A stretch of 30,722 nt of DNA, from assembly GCA_910585895.1 (NCBI GenBank), contig CAJUHY010000019.1, forward strand, positions 1-30,722, in the 5' to 3' direction. Of this stretch, positions 15,902-23,935 are shown piece after piece. The stretch is from an uncultured Lachnospiraceae bacterium. Lineage in GTDB: Bacteria; Bacillota; Clostridia; Lachnospirales; Lachnospiraceae. The position numbers and the translations under genes were made by a program. Below the pieces are notes generated by a model. That model ran no database searches, was not told the DNA's origin, and saw only the letters and a program-made list of their open reading frames with translations. Every line of letters starts with the position of its first letter. The first letter of the stretch is position 1.

Positions 15902-18652
15902 ATGATTTTTACACATGAAATTACTTTGGACGTTACTATCAATCAAATCAAGACTTTGAACATCAAGCAGTACACGAAGGGCAGCTTTAAGCTGCACGTA
16001 AACCTGACAGACAGATGCGAGCCGTTTAAAGCGGAAAAAGACACGCATCACTGCTATTTTAAGATGGAAACGCCGGACAAGAAACATATCTTCACGGACG
16101 CCACCATCAATGATGACGGCAGCGTAGACATTTCCATCCCGGAAAAAGCCTGCCTTGCAGCCGGCAGCGGGACTGCCGAACTTGTATTTAAAGAGCAGGC
16201 AGAGGAAAGAATATTTGCCACCATGAACCTCAACGTCAATATCATACCCAGCGCCTACCACAACAGCCACATCACTTCTTCCGATGATTTTGATGCGCTG
16301 CAGCAGGCACTGTTTGCCGCAGACAAGACTTATAACCATGTCATGGAATCTGCCGCTGCCAGCGCTTTACTCGCCCAGTCTTACGCCAAGGGGGATACCA
16401 ACTCCAGGGAAAATGAAGACGCTGACAACGCCAGATACTATAAAGAGGAGGCTGAAAAAGCAAAAAACACCGCTGCCGATTACAGTTCCGCTGCCCAATC
16501 TTCAGCAGACACTGCCAGCACGAAAGCAGGTGAATCCGCCAATTCTGCCACATCCGCTGCTGACAGCGCAGATACCGCAGCCACCAAAGCAAATGAGTCT
16601 GCTGAACATGCCAAAACCTCCAGGTCATATGCCATAGGAGATACTGATTTACGTGAAAATGAAGAGAATGACTGCGCAAAACATTATTATGAACAAGCAC
16701 AATATTACTGTAATCTGGCACAGGACGTCAAAGACAGTCTGGGCAGCGCACTGCGCCCGATGGGCACAAGGACCTTCGCCAACCTCCCCGCTTTGGCTGA
16801 TATTGAAGCCGGGGACATGTATAACGTCTCCGACCAGTTCACCACAAACGGAAACTTTGAAGAGGGAGCCGACATCACGGTCCCTGCAGGCTCCAATGTC
16901 TATAAAACTGTCGGCGGCAAATGGGATGTACTGGCTGGAAGCCCGGTGACCGGCATAAAAGGAAACGCGGAAAGCAGTTACCGCAAAGGGAATGTAAATA
17001 TCACTCCGGCCAATATCGGGCTTGGAAATGTGAATAATACGGCTGATTCTGCAAAGAACGTAAGCAGCGCGAAGTTATTGGCAGTACAGGAAAACAACTA
17101 CCGGCAGGGTACAGACCTCCCCAGCACATATCCGCGCGGGGTTACCGTATTTCTTAGCGATAATCCGACAAATAAGTTTAATGGGATTACATATTGCACA
17201 ATCCATACCATAAAAGGTTATACCAACATGGCATGCATACAGTTCCTTTATCCATACAACACAAACCATGACAAAATTTATTTCAGAGAAGCATTATACA
17301 ATTCAGATTCTTGGAGACCTTGGTATGAAGTGGTAACTTCTGCAAATATCGGCTCGCAAAGTGTTAACTATGCTACAAGCGCAGGTAGCGCCACCAAAGC
17401 TACGCAGGATGGCAATGGGAATGTGATTAAGGATACTTATGCAAAAAGAAGCATTTATGGAGATGATTCTGTGAGCATGGGGAGGAGCTCAGGATCAAAA
17501 GTTGGAGACAGAAGCTTTGCGTTTGGAACCTACGCAACGGCAAGTGGTGGCTATTCCCATGCATTTGGAACCTACGCAACGGCAAGCGGTAACTTTTCCA
17601 ATGCGTTTGGCTATAATACAGCGGCAAGCGGCACCTATTCCCACGCAGAAGGAAACAATACAAACGCGACCGCATCCTGTACCCATGCAGAGGGAAATGG
17701 CACCACAGCAAGTGGGTATGATGCCCATGCAGAGGGAGATGGCACCACAGCAAGTGGATTGGCTGCCCATGCGGAGGGATGTAGCACCACGGCAAGTAGA
17801 ACGGCTGCCCATGCGGAGGGAAATAGCACCACGGCAAGCTCGGACTACTCCCATGCTGAAGGGGAGCATACCACGGCAAACAACTATTGTTCTCATGCAA
17901 GTGGAAAATTTAATAAAACTATGGAATCTGGAGGAAGTTTTGGCAATCAAATCGGCGATGCATTTGTGATAGGTAATGGTTACTACAATCCAGTTAGCGC
18001 GGCAGAATTCAGATCCAACGCCCTCCGCATAACCTATACCGGAGACATCCTCGGTACCAAAGCATTCCAGTCCTCAGGCGCCGACTATGCGGAACACTTT
18101 GAGAAGAAAACCGGACTTGGTGAGGACTGGGTAGGTCATTTCGTCACGATTAAGGACGGCTATATCTACAAAGCGAACGAAGGAGATTACATATTAGGCA
18201 TTGTTTCTGGCAATCCCTCAATCATCGGAAATTCAGATGAAGATTATTATTGGAGATATGAACGCGATGAATTCAACCGCATTGTCATGGAAGATGTTCC
18301 AGAGTTGATACAAAAGACGGATGAAGATGGGAATCTGGTATTTGATGAAGAAACTCATGAACCAATTATGATTGAAACAGGAAACATCGTCCCCAATGCA
18401 CGAATGAAACTTGCAGAGGGGTATGACCCAACTCTGCAAGACACTTACATACTACGAGAAAAAAGAGATGAATGGGAATGTGTAGGAATGCTGGGCGTTA
18501 TCCCTGTCCGCGATGACGGCACATGCCTCCCCAACCACTTCTGCAAATGCGGAACAGACGGCATTGCCACGCTTGCCGATAACAGAGGATTTGATACATA
18601 CTTTGTCATTGAAAGAATTTCAGATAACGTAGTCAGCGTTATTTTAAAGTAG
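15902..18652 (+). CDS. BppU-type baseplate / tail fibre with YadA-like repeats and Peptidase_G2 end
   Basis: 916 residues, ATG behind AAGAAAGGAGACATT. Residues 1 to about 120 match the BppU amino-terminal domain (beta sandwich, ITLDVTINQIKTLNIKQYTKG). A trimeric coiled-coil region rich in Ala/Ser/Asp follows (about 140-270), then a GNVNITPANIGLGNVNNTADS fibre motif in pieces near 360-385. Nine 14-residue repeats of YadA-head type, AEGNGTTASGYDAH (about residues 540-665), come next. The last part holds an autoproteolytic chaperone of the Peptidase_G2 type with GADYAEHFE at 726-734. It probably forms a trimeric receptor-binding fibre whose end is cleaved off after folding. It is last in the R2-led operon and is followed closely by R3. 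Confidence 0.85.
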   Translation: MIFTHEITLDVTINQIKTLNIKQYTKGSFKLHVNLTDRCEPFKAEKDTHHCYFKMETPDKKHIFTDATINDDGSVDISIPEKACLAAGSGTAELVFKEQAEERIFATMNLNVNIIPSAYHNSHITSSDDFDALQQALFAADKTYNHVMESAAASALLAQSYAKGDTNSRENEDADNARYYKEEAEKAKNTAADYSSAAQSSADTASTKAGESANSATSAADSADTAATKANESAEHAKTSRSYAIGDTDLRENEENDCAKHYYEQAQYYCNLAQDVKDSLGSALRPMGTRTFANLPALADIEAGDMYNVSDQFTTNGNFEEGADITVPAGSNVYKTVGGKWDVLAGSPVTGIKGNAESSYRKGNVNITPANIGLGNVNNTADSAKNVSSAKLLAVQENNYRQGTDLPSTYPRGVTVFLSDNPTNKFNGITYCTIHTIKGYTNMACIQFLYPYNTNHDKIYFREALYNSDSWRPWYEVVTSANIGSQSVNYATSAGSATKATQDGNGNVIKDTYAKRSIYGDDSVSMGRSSGSKVGDRSFAFGTYATASGGYSHAFGTYATASGNFSNAFGYNTAASGTYSHAEGNNTNATASCTHAEGNGTTASGYDAHAEGDGTTASGLAAHAEGCSTTASRTAAHAEGNSTTASSDYSHAEGEHTTANNYCSHASGKFNKTMESGGSFGNQIGDAFVIGNGYYNPVSAAEFRSNALRITYTGDILGTKAFQSSGADYAEHFEKKTGLGEDWVGHFVTIKDGYIYKANEGDYILGIVSGNPSIIGNSDEDYYWRYERDEFNRIVMEDVPELIQKTDEDGNLVFDEETHEPIMIETGNIVPNARMKLAEGYDPTLQDTYILREKRDEWECVGMLGVIPVRDDGTCLPNHFCKCGTDGIATLADNRGFDTYFVIERISDNVVSVILK
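17519..17896 (+). repeat. Nine 42-bp tandem repeats in the fibre gene
   Basis: Each unit encodes a YadA-head-like turn (A-E/F-G-x-x-T-x-A-S-G-x-x-x-H). Neighbouring units share long identical stretches, for example GGAACCTACGCAACGGCAAG twice in the first two units, so slippage or recombination could alter repeat number without a frameshift. Confidence 0.85.
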
Positions 18653-18673
18653 ATAATGCAAAAAAACCCCCCA

Positions 18674-18772
18674 ATTCGGAAATGAACAGCTAATTTGTAC
18701 CCTGACGCCAGGGTACAAATTAAAGTTGTATAGGATAAGGCAGAGTCAATGATAATTCGGCAGCTCTGCCTT
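18674..18772 (+). repeat. R3: structured leader repeat before the tail-tube gene
   Basis: The most regular copy. ATTCGGAAAT (18674-18683) is followed by a perfect 13-bp hairpin, AATTTGTACCCTG / CAGGGTACAAATT, with a 4-nt loop (18692-18721), then GTTGTATAGGA. A perfect 9-bp stem AAGGCAGAG / CTCTGCCTT follows (18737-18772). An additional ATGAAT/ATTCAT hairpin and a GCCC/GGGC hairpin follow before the ribosome site of the tail-tube gene. Confidence 0.8.
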
Positions 18773-18867
18773 GTCTCATTATGAATTCTGCAGATTCATC
18801 TACAAACCATGACTGCCCCTAACCAGGGCAAAACAAAAAAACAAACAATTATAAGGAGGAAATTATT

Positions 18868-19665
18868 ATGTTTAACCCAAATGAATTAGTTCTTGAAAGA
18901 ATCAGAGCCGTAGAGGAGTATGACCCAGCAACCAGCGAGCTGACAGGCCGCTACACACAGATTGAGGAGCCAAGTTTAAAGACTGCCGCAGAGGGCACAG
19001 CCGTTACCGATGCCATGGGTGCGGAAATCGCAACATTCTATAAGGCACAGACAGGCACATTCAGCTTCTCCAACAGCCTTTTCTCCCTCGACCTTGCTGC
19101 TTCACAGTTCGGTACGGACAAGGAGATTGCCGATGCAGACAATAAGGTTACCATTCCGGTATCCGAAATTATCAATATTGCCGCTGACGGTACTGCAACG
19201 CTCAAATATGTTCCTGTGGGAACTGCTGGCGCAGAAGTAAAATATGTAAAGGTAATTAACGAAAACAATACTTTCGGCAAAACATACGAAGTGTCTGCCA
19301 CTCCCGGCGATGACAAGTTCACGCTGGATGCCGCAAACAAGAAAATCACCTTGCCGGAAAATGTATCAGGACGTGCATTTGTCCGCTATGAAAGAGAAAG
19401 CGACAGTGCCGTTAAGGTGACCAAAAATACAAACGGCGTACCGACAGTGAAATCACTGCTCATCCACGCCCTCTTCCATGACCCCTGCAATACCAATTCC
19501 GTATATGCCGGCGTCATCAACGTGCCGCGTGCACAAATCAATCCTGAGGCGGTAGAGATTTCCCTTACCCCGGACGGCAAGCATTCTGCAGAATACAAGC
19601 TGCAGAAACCATATTGCGATGATAATGCCAGACTGTTTGACATCATCATTGCCTCTGAGGACTAA
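18868..19665 (+). CDS. Phage major tail (tube) protein
   Basis: 265 residues, ATG behind ATAAGGAGGAAATTATT. The sequence is beta-rich with few charged helices, starts MFNPNELVLERIRAVEEYD, and has a region (GTFSFSNSLFSLDLAASQFG) often seen in tail-tube proteins of gut-Clostridia phages. The length fits a tail-tube protein, which polymerises into the tail shaft. It is alone behind R3 and ends in a terminator, so it is likely transcribed as a single gene; that would suit a protein needed in many copies. Tail-tube genes normally lie upstream of the tape measure, but here this one comes last. Confidence 0.7.
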   Translation: MFNPNELVLERIRAVEEYDPATSELTGRYTQIEEPSLKTAAEGTAVTDAMGAEIATFYKAQTGTFSFSNSLFSLDLAASQFGTDKEIADADNKVTIPVSEIINIAADGTATLKYVPVGTAGAEVKYVKVINENNTFGKTYEVSATPGDDKFTLDAANKKITLPENVSGRAFVRYERESDSAVKVTKNTNGVPTVKSLLIHALFHDPCNTNSVYAGVINVPRAQINPEAVEISLTPDGKHSAEYKLQKPYCDDNARLFDIIIASED

Positions 19666-19672
19666 AAAAACT

Positions 19673-19698
19673 GTGGCGGTTTGAAATACAACCGCCAC
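19673..19698. terminator. Convergent terminator between tail-tube gene and tatD
   Basis: GTGGCGGTT (19673-19681) pairs with AACCGCCAC (19690-19698). On the minus strand the stem is followed by AGTTTTTTT, a strong terminator for tatD. On the + strand the tail is weaker (GAAAATTAATCTTT). Confidence 0.75.
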
Positions 19699-19703
19699 GA
19701 AAA

Positions 19704-20486
19704 TTAATCTTTAATCCGAAAAATCCTTTCTGTATTCTTCCTTGCATTTTCCATCAGTTCTTCCCCTGATATTTTCATATATTTTGCCAAATCCCTGACC
19801 ACATATTTAATATTCTGCGGGACATTCGTCCTGCTAAGTCCCGGAACATTTCTAGGCGTCAGATACGGCGCATCCGTCTCCACCAGAATTCGGTCTAAGG
19901 GAATCATAGATACTGCCTCACGCAATTCTTTCGCCCGTCGGTCGTCACAAATCCACCCGGTAATGCCGATGGAAAATCCCATAGAAAGATATTTATCCAA
20001 GGTCCTCTTATCTCCTGTAAAGCAATGCACCACAGACTTCCTGCAGATATCTGGATGCTTTTTGAATCTTTTTATAAAATCATCCGCCGCACTGCGCTCA
20101 TGGAGAAACAACGGCATGTCCAGTTTTTCTGCAAGTACAATATGCTTCTCCAGGCATCTTATCTGATTCTCTTTCGTTGAGAACATTCTGTCATAATCCA
20201 AACCGCACTCTCCCACGGCAACAATTTTGTCATTCTCAGACAAAATTTGCCCCATAGCCTTAAAATCTTCCTGCTTTGCACGGTCTGCATTGTGTGGATG
20301 TATTCCGACTGTACCATATACATCATGCGTTTTCACAAAATCATCTATCTTCCGGTTCTCCCTCATTTCCGTGCCGGTCAGAATGCAGCATACCCCCTCA
20401 TTCTCTGCCTCGCTAATTACCTGTTCAGGATTCGGAAATTGCTTGCAAAAAAGATTTAAGCCAATATCGTAATATTTTACCTGCAT
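19704..20486 (-). CDS. tatD: TatD-family metal-dependent DNase
   Basis: 260 residues. The motifs of the true TatD branch are present in order: YYDIGLNLFCKQF, VGIHPHNADR, VGECGLDYDR, HCFTGDKRTLDKYL, GITGWICDDRRAKELRE and ETDAPYLTPR. These provide the metal-binding His, Glu and Asp residues of the amidohydrolase-like barrel. TatD acts as a cytoplasmic 3'-5' DNA exonuclease linked to DNA repair and turnover. The start is the ATG at 20486 behind GGGAAAGG. A 53-residue ORF ends 3 nt before it, so the two are probably cotranscribed. It ends in the strong convergent terminator. It is a chromosomal-type gene lying between two parts of the tail region. Confidence 0.9.
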   Translation of the reverse strand: MQVKYYDIGLNLFCKQFPNPEQVISEAENEGVCCILTGTEMRENRKIDDFVKTHDVYGTVGIHPHNADRAKQEDFKAMGQILSENDKIVAVGECGLDYDRMFSTKENQIRCLEKHIVLAEKLDMPLFLHERSAADDFIKRFKKHPDICRKSVVHCFTGDKRTLDKYLSMGFSIGITGWICDDRRAKELREAVSMIPLDRILVETDAPYLTPRNVPGLSRTNVPQNIKYVVRDLAKYMKISGEELMENARKNTERIFRIKD

Positions 20487-20489
20487 ATG

Positions 20490-20651
20490 CTAACCTTTCC
20501 CATACTGATATCTGCCATAAATACCAGTTAACTGCCAATCATCATTCTTCAAAATTACACGATACGGAAAGAACCCCATCAACAGCATTTTATCTTTTGT
20601 AGAAATAATTAATACTTCTGCTATTGATATGGTTCTTTCCTTAATCTGCAT
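20490..20651 (-). CDS. Small ORF upstream of tatD, 53 aa, unknown
   Basis: An open frame MQIKERTISIAEV... ending ...GIYGRYQYGKG at a TAG 3 nt before the tatD start. The tatD ribosome site lies within its last codons, which is a typical coupled arrangement. Composition is protein-like (hydrophobic core LIIST, LLMGFFPYRVIL), but there is no clear ribosome site at its own ATG and no recognised domain. It could be a real small protein or a leader peptide for tatD. Confidence 0.4.
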   Translation of the reverse strand: MQIKERTISIAEVLIISTKDKMLLMGFFPYRVILKNDDWQLTGIYGRYQYGKG

Positions 20652-20750
20652 TGTAACATAATATCCGGTATTTTGGTATATGAAAATTTGAAATAATTGA
20701 TATTTTATAACATCATATCTTTAACCATATTTTCTCTGTCTCCCGAGCTC

Positions 20751-20869
20751 TATCCTATGCAAAATCCCCTCCCCATTCGGAAATTGTCTCCCCTTTTGTA
20801 CTCTGCCCCCAGGGTACAATTTCAAGTTGCATAGGATAGGGGAAAACCCACACTGCTGCTCCCCTGACC
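20751..20869 (+). repeat. R4: structured leader repeat before the truncated tail-tip copy
   Basis: ATTCGGAAAT (20775-20784) is followed by the hairpin TTGTACTCTG / CAGGGTACAA (one G-U wobble), then GTTGCATAGGATA. The second stem is AGGGGA (20838-20843) against TCCCCT (20860-20865), with an outer GG/CC after a 2x2 internal loop. This copy alone has an extra upstream arm TATCCTATGCAA (20751-20762), a perfect 12-bp complement of TTGCATAGGATA (20827-20838), so two mutually exclusive folds are possible. Confidence 0.75.
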
Positions 20870-20913
20870 TCTGACCATAACAGCTTCCCATTCTATCAAA
20901 CCCAAACACGCAA

Positions 20914-22644
20914 TTGCACCAAGGGATTCAAAATCCCTATCAGGAACGCGCCGCGAAACTGGCAGAACAGATTACTTTCCTGACAGCTATCCGCGATGAC
21001 ATAGACGCCTTATACCAAGACCTTATTTCCATCCAGGAAGAAGTCAAACACGACTGGGATTTTGAATCGTGGATTGGCAGGGACTTATGGCGGATATTCT
21101 GCTCCTACCGCAGGGAGGACAGTTATAAAAATGATAATTACAAGTCGGACGGACTTAGCAATTCCCAACTGATAGAACAGGCAGAAAAACTCATTCAGGC
21201 AGCAAAAAGAGCTCTTTACAAAGCTTCTCATTTACAATACAATATCAGCGCCTCTTTGAACAACCTGCTGGCTCTGGAGGAATTTTCACCTTTTGCAGAC
21301 AAATTTGCCTGCGGAAACTGGATTCATATGAACGTGGACGATAATCTGTATCATCTGAGACTCTTATCCTACGAGATAAATTTTGATGATTTAAGCAGCC
21401 TCCCGGTGGAATTTTCCACGGCAGAAAAAACATGGTCCGGTATATCCGATGTCGACTCCATCTTCAAATCAGTGGGCTCATTTTCCTCCTCCTACGCTTC
21501 CATTAAACAGCAGTTGGCAAAACACACAGACACTTCTAAACAGATAACCAACTGGATAACCGGGGGAATCAATGCAGCAGAAACAAAACTTGTCAACGAT
21601 TTCAGAACACAGGAAATTGTCATCAATTCCCAGGGAATCCTCTGCCGGGCGTATAACAACATCGAAGATACCTATGATGACTGCCAAATGCGCATTTGCC
21701 AGAACGGTATTTGCCTTACCGATGACAATTGGGACCATCTGCGCAGCGCCATCGGAAAATACCAATATACCGTGCCAGACATTTTTGACCCCAACATTAC
21801 GGAAAAAAAGACAGCCTACGGAGTCCTTGCCGAGACAATAGTCGGTAATTTCCTATTAAGCGAAAAATCAGGCATAAGCAACGGCAAAGATTCCCTCATC
21901 CTGAACCAAAATGGCATCCTTGCCAAAAACAGCCAGAATACCATAAAAATAAACCCCAATGCCAGCAAATTACTGACATTTTCAAAAAATACTCAGGATA
22001 TTCTTTATCTGGATGAAGAGGGAACTTTACATATGTCCGGCATTCTTGATTCTGCCACTGGCGATTTCAGCAATATTTCCATCAACAACGGTACCATCAG
22101 CAATATTTCCATCAATAACGGTATTATCAATCATATTACTGCTAACAGCGGCAATATCGGCGATTTTACCATCGACAATGGAACTGTCTATTCTGAGAAC
22201 CAAGTGGCAGTCATCTCCGACAGGGAGTTGCAAGATAATATCGAACCAATCACGGAAACATATGAAAAAATCTTCCTCGAAACACCCACGTATACCTATG
22301 TTTCCAAAAATGGCAATCAGCATCATTTCGGGACGATTTCTCAGGAAATGGAGGAATTACTGGACAATCATGGCATTTCTCCTCTGGGTTTCGCCCCCTT
22401 CTGCAAAACCGTAAAAACCAAAGAATTGATAGATGGGGAGGGCCACAGACAAGTCATTCCTGAACTGAACGATGCGGGCAGTGAACAATACATTTATTCC
22501 ATGAGATATGGCGAATATACGATGCTTACCGTGCACATGGTCCAGAAACTATATGCAAAAAACGAACTCCTAAAACAGACCATCGAAGCCTTAGAAGGAC
22601 GAGTGACCGCACTGGAAAACACGCTTACTCCGCCACAGAGTTAA
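20914..22644 (+). pseudogene. Amino-terminally truncated copy of the tail-tip / fibre protein
   Basis: The frame is open from about 20881 with no ATG or ribosome site near the front; a TTG at 20914 is the only plausible start (576 aa). From about residue 9 it follows the middle of the 10687 protein: FCSYRREDSYKNDNY, SASLNNLLALEEF, GNWIHMNVDDNLYHLRLLSYE, FSSSYASIKQQ, TKLVNDFRTQEIVI and SAIGKYQYTVPD all have counterparts there. The zinc ribbon and first ~600 residues are absent, and the 11-residue repeats are replaced by shorter NISINNGTI-type repeats. The S74-like end reads ISDRELQDNI, with Ser435 but Gln440 in place of the catalytic Lys, so self-cleavage is doubtful. It may be a remnant, or an unexpressed donor of alternative tip sequence. 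Confidence 0.75.
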
Positions 22645-22741
22645 AATCAGCTTATTGTTATTGACTGGAAATCAATTAGGCATTACAATAAAATCAGAAG
22701 CTGCTAATCAGGCTTATGATTTCAGAAAGGATTGTGATAAC

Positions 22742-22885
22742 ATGAATATGACCGAAGTTGCAAGACTGTTGTTGGGGCTGCGCGCTGCCGGATGGAGCGA
22801 GAAAGAAATCAATGACTTTGTTCTCTATATCGAATCTGGGGAAGAGCAGTATAAACCCAAGCCAAGAGATACAAAAAAAGAATAG
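22742..22885 (+). CDS. Small conserved-looking protein, 47 aa
   Basis: MNMTEVARLLLGLRAAGWSEKEINDFVLYIESG, then a Lys/Pro-rich end. The ATG at 22742 has AGAAAGGA 10 nt upstream. The sequence forms one or two amphipathic helices with a Trp turn. I have the impression this is a recurring small protein of Lachnospiraceae, but I cannot name its family or role. It is the last + strand gene of the tail-related segment and is followed directly by a strong terminator. Confidence 0.6.
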   Translation: MNMTEVARLLLGLRAAGWSEKEINDFVLYIESGEEQYKPKPRDTKKE

Positions 22886-22889
22886 TTCC

Positions 22890-22931
22890 AAAAAACCAGG
22901 GTAGGCTCATTCTCCTCTACCCTGGTTTTAT
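22890..22931. terminator. Strong terminator closing the tail-related segment
   Basis: AAAACCAGGGTAG and CTACCCTGGTTTT form a stem of at least 10 bp (22895-22904 with 22917-22926) with a 12-nt loop, flanked by A-runs on the left and T-runs on the right. It can therefore work for the + strand genes and also for metA arriving from the right. Confidence 0.8.
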
Positions 22932-22976
22932 ATTGTTTCGCAATTGCGCCCAACGCAGCAAACCGTGAATATACGG

Positions 22977-23909
22977 CTATTTACGCTTTTTCGGCTGTAC
23001 AGCCGTGTATTCATACGGTGTAGCCTGATAGACATAATAATTCAGCCAATTGGAATAGAGCGCATTGGCATGGGCGCGCCACTGCAGGTTGGGACGGATG
23101 GTATAATCATCATCCACATAATAATTCTTGGGCAATTGAATATCCAGCCCCTTTTCCTTATCACGCATATACTCTGTATGTAGGGTTACCCTGTCGTACT
23201 CTGGATGACCCATGACAAATATTTTCTTCCCGGTAGTATCCATCAACAGGAATACGCCAGCCTCCGGCGATTCAGCCAAAACCGTAAGCGCCGGCACTTT
23301 ATCGATATCTTCCCTGCGCACCTCCGTGTGCCGGGAATGCGGCGCAAGAAAGTAATCGTCAAACCCGCGGACCAGCGGAATCTTGCGGTTACTGACCTTG
23401 TGTTCAAATATGCCGAACATCTTCTCATCCAGCTTATGCTTGGGGATTTTATAATGGTGGTAAAGCCCCGCCTGCGCACCCCAGCAAAGATGCATGGTGG
23501 AAGTCACATTCGCCTTTGTCCACTCACAGATTTGCTCAAACTCTTTCCAGTAATCCACGTCCTCATATTCCAATTGCTCCACCGGAGCGCCGGTAATAAT
23601 AAACCCATCAAATTTCTGGTCCTTTATTTCATCAAATGTATTGTAAAACTTATTCAAGTGGCTGCTGGATGTATTGCGTGATTCATGGCTGCCCACCACC
23701 ACAAACGTCACATCCACCTGCAGAGGCGTGTTGGACAGCTCCCGCAGAATCTGCAGCTCTGTATCTTCTTTTAAAGGCATTAAATTCAGAATTCCCACCT
23801 CAATCGGGCGGATATCCTGATGCATAGCCCGGCTTTCATCCATTGTAAATACATTTTCCCGCTCCAGCTTTTCTCTCGCCGGCAATCCGCTCTGAACCTT
23901 AATCGGCAT
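22977..23909 (-). CDS. metA: Homoserine O-acetyltransferase (MetA family)
   Basis: 310 residues, full length for the family. It activates homoserine for methionine synthesis in the cytoplasm. Catalytic residues sit at the standard positions: Cys142 in MHLCWGAQ, His235 and Glu237 in MGHPEYDR. Residue 111 is Glu (TGAPVEQLEYEDVDYW). In this family Glu at 111 goes with acetyl-CoA and Gly with succinyl-CoA, so the product is predicted to be O-acetylhomoserine. The ATG at 23909 follows GAAGGAATGAGTT and lies 26 nt after the ligA stop, so it is the last gene of the leftward operon. I see no S-box riboswitch, and the gap is too small to hold one. Confidence 0.9.
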   Translation of the reverse strand: MPIKVQSGLPAREKLERENVFTMDESRAMHQDIRPIEVGILNLMPLKEDTELQILRELSNTPLQVDVTFVVVGSHESRNTSSSHLNKFYNTFDEIKDQKFDGFIITGAPVEQLEYEDVDYWKEFEQICEWTKANVTSTMHLCWGAQAGLYHHYKIPKHKLDEKMFGIFEHKVSNRKIPLVRGFDDYFLAPHSRHTEVRREDIDKVPALTVLAESPEAGVFLLMDTTGKKIFVMGHPEYDRVTLHTEYMRDKEKGLDIQLPKNYYVDDDYTIRPNLQWRAHANALYSNWLNYYVYQATPYEYTAVQPKKRK

Positions 23910-23935
23910 AACTCATTCCTTCTTTCTTCTGCAAT

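Noticed and set aside
17427..17969. Long open frames on other strands/frames over the fibre repeats, and a resemblance to a CRISPR array
   Set aside because: The 42-bp periodicity is protein-coding repetition of YadA-type turns within one frame. Units are directly adjacent with no unique spacers, and the other-frame ORFs are shadows of the repeats.
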